DNA of 9,330 nucleotides, taken from NCBI GenBank assembly GCA_934446285.1, contig CAKSEI010000044.1:1-9330 (forward strand). Reading direction: 5' to 3'. A program made the translations under genes and the position numbers. Positions 1 through 4,080 of the stretch are shown one piece after another (position 1 is the first letter of the stretch; each line of letters opens with the position of its first letter). This stretch comes from an uncultured Eubacteriales bacterium (GTDB lineage Bacteria > Bacillota > Clostridia > Oscillospirales > CAG-272). The notes under the pieces were generated by a model. The model saw only the letters and a list, made by a program, of their open reading frames with translations, was not told the origin of the DNA and made no database searches.

Positions 1-628
1 CCCATACGCGCATGGTCAGGCTTCCGTCGTCATTTACATGTACGAATTCCGTATTAACCCTCTCGGGGAAAAGCTCGGAATTCTCAAAAAGCGGTCCTAC
101 CTTCTCAAGGTCAACGGAATACGGGTCATCACAGAAAACAACCGCGTGCGGGTTGCCTACGGACAACGCCGTTATCCCGTAAGTTTTCCCGCCTATCTCT
201 GCGGGACAGTCAATCATTTCCTTTACCGCGGGGATTTTCGCGGGGTCAAAGCTTATCTCTCCCATGTCGACGGCGATACTGCGAACTCTGCCGTCCTCTA
301 TGTCAAGCGAGAGCTTTTTTATTCCCGACTCGGTCTGCAGGGTCATCTCTCTCTTTTTTACAATTCCGCGCTCGTAGAGATATTTTCCTATGCAGCGCGT
401 AGCATTGCCGCACATAGCGCCCTCGCTGCCGTCCGCATTGAACATACGCATACGTGCGTCGGCATATTCCGAGGAGCATATGCACACCACTCCGTCCGCG
501 CCGACGGAAAAGTGCCGCGGCGACATTTTCACCGCAAGGTCGGAGGGGTCAAAGTCCATGCCGCCCATACAGTTTATGTATATATAATCGTTTCCGATAC
601 CGTGCATTTTGGTAAAATGTATCTTCAT
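1..628 (-). CDS. dapF: Diaminopimelate epimerase DapF (partial, C-terminus beyond the left edge)
   Basis: Interconverts LL- and meso-diaminopimelate, the step that supplies the peptidoglycan cross-linking residue and the substrate for lysine formation; cytoplasmic. I translated the minus strand from the ATG at 628-626 and get 209 residues open to the window edge, against about 275 for the family. Visible signatures are the N-terminal FTKMHGIGNDY (5-15), the first catalytic cysteine in MCGNATRC (Cys73), SVGNPHAV (156-163) and NTEFV (192-196). The second catalytic cysteine (CGTG-type motif) should lie in the missing C-terminal part. The start codon overlaps the dapB stop as ATGA, so it is the third gene of the riboswitch-controlled dap operon and probably translationally coupled to dapB. 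Nothing suggests a broken gene; it is simply cut by the window. Confidence 0.96.
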   Translation of the reverse strand, partial: MKIHFTKMHGIGNDYIYINCMGGMDFDPSDLAVKMSPRHFSVGADGVVCICSSEYADARMRMFNADGSEGAMCGNATRCIGKYLYERGIVKKREMTLQTESGIKKLSLDIEDGRVRSIAVDMGEISFDPAKIPAVKEMIDCPAEIGGKTYGITALSVGNPHAVVFCDDPYSVDLEKVGPLFENSELFPERVNTEFVHVNDDGSLTMRVW

Positions 629-1335
629 GCGCCCACCATGTCCTTCATAGTATACATGCCGGACTCCTTCCCCGAGATATATTCAAGGGCACGCAGCGCC
701 CCCTCGGCGAAAAGCGCTCTGTCCATCGCCTCATGCTTAAGCGTCAGGCGCTGGGTGTCCGTGCAAATCATCACGGCGTGCTCTCCGACGATATTTCCCA
801 TGCGCAGGGCGTGAATGCCTATCTCACCCTTTTTGCGCGGGCTTTGACCTACTCTTCCGTAGACAAGCTCGGCGTCCTCCCTCACGTCGCTTACCGCCTC
901 GGCGAGCATAAGAGCCGTGCCGCTCGGCGCATCGAGCTTGCGGTTATGGTGCGTCTCGACTATCTCTATATCCGCGTCGGGGAATACAGCTGCGGCCTTT
1001 TTCGCAAAATCGCACAGCACCGCGATGCCGAGCGACATATTTGCGCTCATAAATACCGGCACGCTGCGCGCCGCAGACTTTATCGCCTCAAGCTCATCGG
1101 GGGTATGCCCCGTCGTTGCGAAAACAACGGGCAGACCATGGCTTACGGCATAGTCGCATATCTCTGGCGCTGCCCCGTGATATGAGAAATCTATTATCCC
1201 GTCGGCGGGAGCGGAGCACTCCGAAATACTCTTTATATCAAGGTTAGGGTCGACCGCGCATACGACGTTTACTCCGTCGAGGGCACAGACCTTCTTTCCC
1301 ATGCGTCCGCCTGCTCCCGTTACTATTATGTTCAT
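625..1335 (-). CDS. dapB: 4-hydroxy-tetrahydrodipicolinate reductase DapB
   Basis: Reduces the DapA product to tetrahydrodipicolinate with NAD(P)H in the diaminopimelate/lysine pathway; cytoplasmic, normally a tetramer. The 236-residue product has the nucleotide-binding loop TGAGGRMG (6-13), the ATTGHTPDEL segment (73-82), MSANMSLG (96-103) and the catalytic/substrate motif ETHHNRKLDAPSGTA (127-141), with the conserved His pair 129-130 and Lys133. It is somewhat shorter than the roughly 270-residue E. coli enzyme because of a shorter N-terminal domain, as in many Gram-positive homologues. The ATG at 1335-1333 overlaps the dapA TGA (ATGA), and its own TGA overlaps the dapF ATG the same way. 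The three genes are therefore one polycistronic, translationally coupled unit. Confidence 0.97.
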   Translation of the reverse strand: MNIIVTGAGGRMGKKVCALDGVNVVCAVDPNLDIKSISECSAPADGIIDFSYHGAAPEICDYAVSHGLPVVFATTGHTPDELEAIKSAARSVPVFMSANMSLGIAVLCDFAKKAAAVFPDADIEIVETHHNRKLDAPSGTALMLAEAVSDVREDAELVYGRVGQSPRKKGEIGIHALRMGNIVGEHAVMICTDTQRLTLKHEAMDRALFAEGALRALEYISGKESGMYTMKDMVGA

Positions 1336-2219
1336 ACGTTGATACCCGCCTCTCTCATGTCGCGCACGAGCTTTTCTTCCTTTTGCTTATCCATGGGCGT
1401 GAGCGGCAGTCTCAGTCTGTTCTCGCAGAAGCCCATATGTGACATAGCCGCCTTTACGGGTATCGGGTTGACCTCCGAGAAGAGCGAGTCTATCAGGGCG
1501 TGATAGCGGTACTGCATCTCGGCAGCACCGGCGATATCACCCTCAAAGAATTTTTTGCACATCTCGCACGTCTCCCTCGGGAGCAGATTCGAGAGCACGG
1601 ATATGACTCCCTTTCCTCCGAGGGCGAGCAGGGGAATTATCTGATCGTCATTACCCGAATAAAGGTCAAGCTTACCGTGCACATACGACATAGTCTCAAC
1701 AATCTTCGATATATTTCCGTTTGCCTCTTTTATCGCGACGATGTTCTCATGGTCGGCGAGAGCCTTATAAGTTGACGGCTCTATATTCACGCCCGTGCGC
1801 GATGGCACGTTGTAGAGTATCAGCGGTATTTTGGAGTAGTCGGCAATCTTCGTATACATTTCGTAAAGTCCGCGCTGCGTTGCCTTGTTGTAGTACGGAG
1901 TGACGACGAGAGCCGCATCCGCGCCCGCCTCCTGCGCGCATCTTACAAGGTCGAGGGCATACAGAGTATCGTTTGAGCCCGTGCCCGCGATTATCGGGAC
2001 TCTTCCCGCCGCTTGCTTCACGGCAAAGGCAATGGCACCGCGGTGCTCATCGTCGGTAAGCGTCGACGACTCTCCCGTAGTGCCGCAGACGACAAGCCCG
2101 TTTATACCGCTCTCAATCTGCCAATCAATCAGGCGGGCGAACCGCTCATAATCAATTCCGCTCTCGTTAAACGGCGTTATAAGTGCCGTTGCAACTCCCT
2201 TAAAAACAGTCTTTTTCAT
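1332..2219 (-). CDS. dapA: 4-hydroxy-tetrahydrodipicolinate synthase DapA
   Basis: Condenses pyruvate with aspartate semialdehyde, the committed step to diaminopimelate and lysine. The product from the ATG at 2219-2217 is 295 residues, the usual family length. Active-site residues are in place: Thr47-Thr48 in CGTTGESS, Tyr110 in TPYY, Tyr136 and Arg141 in LYNVPSRTG, and the Schiff-base Lys164 in VAIKEANGN (E. coli Thr44/45, Tyr107, Tyr133, Arg138, Lys161 by family knowledge). The frame stays open upstream to 2459, but that extension would be translated from the riboswitch and terminator and resembles no part of DapA. The GAAAGGAG site at 2235-2228, 8 nt before this ATG, fixes the start. It is the first gene of the dap operon and the direct target of the lysine riboswitch. 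Lysine feedback inhibition of the enzyme cannot be judged from sequence alone. Confidence 0.97.
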   Translation of the reverse strand: MKKTVFKGVATALITPFNESGIDYERFARLIDWQIESGINGLVVCGTTGESSTLTDDEHRGAIAFAVKQAAGRVPIIAGTGSNDTLYALDLVRCAQEAGADAALVVTPYYNKATQRGLYEMYTKIADYSKIPLILYNVPSRTGVNIEPSTYKALADHENIVAIKEANGNISKIVETMSYVHGKLDLYSGNDDQIIPLLALGGKGVISVLSNLLPRETCEMCKKFFEGDIAGAAEMQYRYHALIDSLFSEVNPIPVKAAMSHMGFCENRLRLPLTPMDKQKEEKLVRDMREAGINV

Positions 2220-2227
2220 ATCATCTT

Positions 2228-2235
2228 CTCCTTTC
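2228..2235 (-). promoter_or_regulatory. Ribosome binding site of dapA
   Basis: GAAAGGAG reads 5' to 3' on the minus strand, 8 nt before the ATG at 2219. It decides the start of dapA, excluding the longer open frame that runs back through the riboswitch. It sits immediately after the terminator T-run, so it is only present in read-through transcripts. Confidence 0.85.
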
Positions 2236-2240
2236 GGGAT

Positions 2241-2276
2241 AAAAACAAAACGGTCTGCGGAAAAGCAAACCGTTTT
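2241..2276 (-). terminator. Intrinsic terminator (expression platform of the lysine riboswitch)
   Basis: On the minus strand AAAACGGTTTGC (2276-2265) pairs with GCAGACCGTTTT (2258-2247), 12 pairs with one G-T, around the loop TTTTCC. A G and five T follow (2246-2241). It lies between the lysine aptamer and the dapA ribosome binding site, with no reading frame before it, so it acts as a leader attenuator rather than the end of a gene. By the known behaviour of class I lysine riboswitches, lysine binding should favour this hairpin and stop transcription before dapA. Confidence 0.88.
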
Positions 2277-2305
2277 TTCAAAGGCGAACACGCCGACCTT
2301 GCAAA

Positions 2306-2467
2306 TAACGATAGCCCTCCGCTCACGCGACAGTCGGACGGATATTATCCGCCAAACCGCGTGAACCGCACGCGCACGGTCCCGCTCGGCGCTCGCCCCT
2401 TTTACTGCCGCAACGCGCCGCGTGACGCTTACACGGCAGCTACTTTTGACAAAGCGCACCTCTATCT
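2306..2467 (-). ncRNA. Lysine riboswitch aptamer (L box)
   Basis: On the minus strand, starting at the predicted transcription start, the leader reads GATAGAGGTGCGC (from 2466), then AAAAGTAG, AAAAGGGGCGAGCGCCGAGC, GGACCGTG, GACTGTCGCG and finally GGAGGGCTATC (ending at 2310). These match the conserved L-box core as I recall it from the B. subtilis lysC leader, including the closing P1 helix GATAG (2466-2462) with CTATC (2314-2310). P2 is visible as CTGCCG/CGGCAG, a central hairpin as CGCGTG/CACGCG, P4 as CGGAT/ATCCG, and P5 as a short GC stem directly before GGAGGGC. An intrinsic terminator and then dapA follow, the textbook genetic context. The aptamer binds lysine and should repress the dap operon by premature termination. 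The exact 3' boundary is approximate. Confidence 0.94.
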
Positions 2468-2473
2468 GCGCTT

Positions 2474-2502
2474 ATTTTATCACACAGCGGCTTTCTTGTC
2501 AA
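2474..2502 (-). promoter_or_regulatory. Sigma-A promoter of the dap operon
   Basis: On the minus strand a perfect -35 TTGACA (2502-2497) is separated by 17 nt from TAAAAT (2479-2474), 5 of 6 matches to the -10 consensus. The predicted start near A2467 falls exactly at the 5' strand of riboswitch helix P1, which independently supports both calls. A run of A residues lies just upstream of the -35 on this strand and could act as an UP-like element. Confidence 0.87.
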
Positions 2503-2539
2503 TAGTGCTGCGTGATTTTTTTGCACTGACATTGACAAG
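2495..2539. repeat. Inverted repeat containing the -35 boxes of two divergent promoters
   Basis: CTTGTCAAT (2495-2503) is the exact reverse complement of ATTGACAAG (2531-2539), and inside them AGTGC (2504-2508) mirrors GCACT (2523-2527). The centre is T-rich. Each outer arm contains the TTGACA of one of the outward-facing promoters, so part of the symmetry is expected from two consensus boxes. The inner AGTGC/GCACT match is not, so a shared regulator site is possible but unproven. Confidence 0.6.
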
Positions 2540-2560
2540 CGCCCGATAGTGTGCTAATAT
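2532..2560 (+). promoter_or_regulatory. Sigma-A promoter of the kinase/RRE/peptidase gene run
   Basis: A perfect TTGACA (2532-2537), a 17-nt spacer and TAATAT (2555-2560) with an upstream TG (TGCTAATAT, extended -10) form a strong promoter facing right. The predicted start is near 2567, giving a leader of about 65 nt. That leader holds a small GC hairpin (CCCG/CGGG near 2600-2610) before the ribosome binding site. It is the only obvious promoter for the plus-strand gene run. Confidence 0.78.
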
Positions 2561-2620
2561 ATACTTTATAGAAGAAAAAAACACGCAAAAGGCATAAAAC
2601 CCGCTCGGGGAAAATTTTAC

Positions 2621-2626
2621 GGAGGG
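2621..2626 (+). promoter_or_regulatory. Ribosome binding site selecting a GTG start
   Basis: GGAGGG lies 5 nt before the GTG at 2632-2634. No ATG in the right frame lies nearby, so this site decides the start of the kinase-like gene. Confidence 0.75.
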
Positions 2627-2631
2627 TATTC

Positions 2632-3339
2632 GTGGGTTTCTACCGCATTGCCGATATAAATATCGAAATAGAAACGCTCGGGAGCACCCTCGAGAGAGCG
2701 TGCGAACCGTACTCCGTGCCTGCCTGCCGTGCGGATGAGCGTATCACGGCAGACCCTTATGAATACTCCGGCGCAGAGGATACAGGGGGGGGGTATTCGC
2801 CCGAGAATTCCGAGCTTGTACGGGCTCTGCGGCTCGTAAACGGCTTTCTCTGGAAATACGATGCCTTCCTCCTGCACGGTGCCGCCTTCACTCTCGACGG
2901 AGCGGGCTTTGTGCTCTGCGCCCCGTCGGGAACGGGAAAGAGCACACATCTGCGCCTGCTGCGCACCCTTCTCGGGCAGAGATGCGACATAATAAACGGC
3001 GACAAGCCGATAGTCCGCCTGCGCGGGGGCGTTCCCGTGATATACGGCTCACCGTGGCGGGGCAAGGAAGGCTGGGGGAAGAACCGCAGCGCTCCGCTGC
3101 GCGGAATAGTTTTCATAAACCGCGCCAAGGAAAACAGCATTTCCACGCTGAGTGCGGAAGAGGCTCTGCCGCTCTTTATGCGGGCGCTGCCCGTACCGCG
3201 CGGGAATGCGGAGGGAGCAAGCAGGACGCTTGAGGCGGCGGATACGGCTCTGCGCTCGGCTGCGCTCTTTAAGCTCAATTGTAATATGGCGCCCGAGGCT
3301 GCCGAGGTCTCGTCACGCGCACTGCTCGGAGGAATATGA
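2632..3339 (+). CDS. HprK/ScmC-like P-loop kinase-type protein
   Basis: A 235-residue protein with the features of the HPr-kinase/PEP-carboxykinase-like fold found next to PqqD-like proteins. LLHGAAFTLDGAGFVL (80-95) leads into the P-loop APSGTGKST (97-105, Lys103), then INGDKPIV (121-128) with the likely metal/catalytic Asp124, YGSPWRGKEGWGKN (138-151), and a C-terminal LFKLNCNM (212-219). The N-terminal 75 residues are divergent. Related HprK-like kinases phosphorylate serine in a lasso-peptide precursor (paeninodin-type systems), and ScmC accompanies radical SAM cassettes; the substrate here is unknown. It is the first gene after the divergent promoter, starts with GTG, and overlaps the next gene as ATGA. 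A run of nine G at 2785-2793 encodes Gly52-Gly54 ahead of the catalytic domain. Fold assignment is fairly secure; kinase activity is inference. Confidence 0.8.
   Translation: MGFYRIADINIEIETLGSTLERACEPYSVPACRADERITADPYEYSGAEDTGGGYSPENSELVRALRLVNGFLWKYDAFLLHGAAFTLDGAGFVLCAPSGTGKSTHLRLLRTLLGQRCDIINGDKPIVRLRGGVPVIYGSPWRGKEGWGKNRSAPLRGIVFINRAKENSISTLSAEEALPLFMRALPVPRGNAEGASRTLEAADTALRSAALFKLNCNMAPEAAEVSSRALLGGI
3328..3333 (+). promoter_or_regulatory. Ribosome binding site bearing on the start of the PqqD-like gene
   Basis: GGAGGA sits only 2-3 nt before the ATG at 3336, which is closer than usual, but 8-9 nt before the in-frame TTG at 3342. The TTG start would give an N-terminus MKIKSGFVVREVAG, which is how this family usually begins. 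The ATGA overlap argues for the ATG, the spacing and family alignment for the TTG. Confidence 0.55.
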
Positions 3340-3605
3340 TTTTGAAGATAAAAAGCGGGTTTGTGGTAAGAGAAGTGGCAGGTAAAAGCGTCGCAGTCGC
3401 CGTGGGAGAACGCAGCCGTGACTTCAGAGGAGTTATTACACTTAATGAAACGGGAAGGACTCTCTTTGACGCGCTGCAGAGCGAGACGGACATAGACGCG
3501 CTCACCGCTCTTCTCACGCGCGAATACGACGTGGATGAAGATACGGCGAGGACGAGTGCCCTTGACTTTATCGGGCGTGTGCGAGAGGCGGGGCTGCTCG
3601 AGTGA
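3336..3605 (+). CDS. PqqD-family protein (RiPP recognition element-like)
   Basis: An 89-residue protein matching the stand-alone PqqD/RRE family: KIKSGFVVREVAGKSVAVAVG (4-24) corresponds to the beta-strand region, ITLNETGRTLFDAL (34-47) to the first helix, and a helical C-terminal half ends in REAGLLE (83-89). Stand-alone RREs bind the leader region of ribosomally made peptides and bring it to modifying enzymes. Whether this protein binds a peptide is inference from the family. It is wedged between the kinase-like and peptidase genes with 4-bp overlaps on both sides (ATGA at 3336-3339, GTGA at 3602-3605), so the three products are probably made together. The start may instead be the TTG at 3342. 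No precursor peptide is recognisable in the window. Confidence 0.85.
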   Translation: MILKIKSGFVVREVAGKSVAVAVGERSRDFRGVITLNETGRTLFDALQSETDIDALTALLTREYDVDEDTARTSALDFIGRVREAGLLE

Positions 3606-4078
3606 GAGCCGTAGGCGCGCCCATGTCCGAGCTTTTGCCGCTCATAGCCGAGACGGTGGAGAACGGCGGAGAATTCACCTTTTATCCGCGCGGACGCAGT
3701 ATGCTGCCCTACCTTTCCGAGGGGCGCGACGCGGTTATTTTGTCGCGTGCGGACGAACTGCGGCGCGGGGATGTTGTTTTATATAAAAGAAAAAACGGCG
3801 CAGCCGTCCTGCACAGGATAGTCGCATGCGGGGACGGTTGCCTCACGCTTTGCGGTGACAATCAGTTTTCCCTCGAGACGGGAGTCCCGCGAGAGAGCAT
3901 CGTCGCGCGCATGACGGGCATTATGCGCGGCGGAAGGCAGAGGAGCGTAAGCTCGCTCCCGTCTCGATTATATATAATCCTGCTGCCCGCGCGCAGAATT
4001 TATCTGCGCGGCGTATCAAAAGTGCGCTCGCGTGCGGCAGGAGCGAAGAAATTTTTTAAGGATAAAAAGCGGGGATAG
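3602..4078 (+). CDS. Small S24/S26-family peptidase with apparent Ser/His active site
   Basis: A 158-residue protein with the signal-peptidase-like fold. The nucleophile box is FYPRGRSMLPYL (27-38) with Ser33, followed by LRRGDVVLY (53-61), VLHRIV (69-74) with His71, and CGDNQ (84-88). Bacterial signal peptidase I has a lysine as general base in the VLHRIV region; here a histidine occupies it, as in SipW/eukaryotic-type enzymes. Unlike secretory signal peptidases it has no clear N-terminal membrane helix; the only hydrophobic stretch (about 122-130) is short and the C-terminus is very basic. The GTG at 3602 overlaps the previous stop and has GAGGCGGGG 8 nt upstream; an in-frame ATG at 3623 would remove seven residues. 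In its context it may cleave a modified peptide or protein, but the target is unknown. Confidence 0.82.
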   Translation: MRAVGAPMSELLPLIAETVENGGEFTFYPRGRSMLPYLSEGRDAVILSRADELRRGDVVLYKRKNGAAVLHRIVACGDGCLTLCGDNQFSLETGVPRESIVARMTGIMRGGRQRSVSSLPSRLYIILLPARRIYLRGVSKVRSRAAGAKKFFKDKKRG

Positions 4079-4080
4079 AA

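Noticed and set aside
38..814. 258-residue open frame on the plus strand
   Set aside because: It lies antisense across dapF and dapB, which carry clear family motifs; the product looks like nothing known and has no ribosome binding site of note.
2220..2459. In-frame N-terminal extension of dapA (80 residues from an ATG at 2459)
   Set aside because: The bases form the lysine aptamer and a terminator, the extension resembles no DapA sequence, and an ideal ribosome binding site precedes the internal ATG at 2219.
2013..2549. 178-residue open frame on the plus strand
   Set aside because: It runs antisense through the dapA 5' end, the riboswitch and the dap promoter; a shadow of structured leader DNA.
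2561..2631. Possible RiPP precursor peptide upstream of the kinase-like gene
   Set aside because: I searched this leader by eye on both strands and found no start codon with a ribosome binding site and a plausible small peptide; it appears to be an untranslated leader.
2757..3278. 173-residue open frame on the minus strand inside the kinase-like gene
   Set aside because: Arg/Ser/Pro-rich shadow with no motif; the plus-strand frame has the P-loop and other family signatures.
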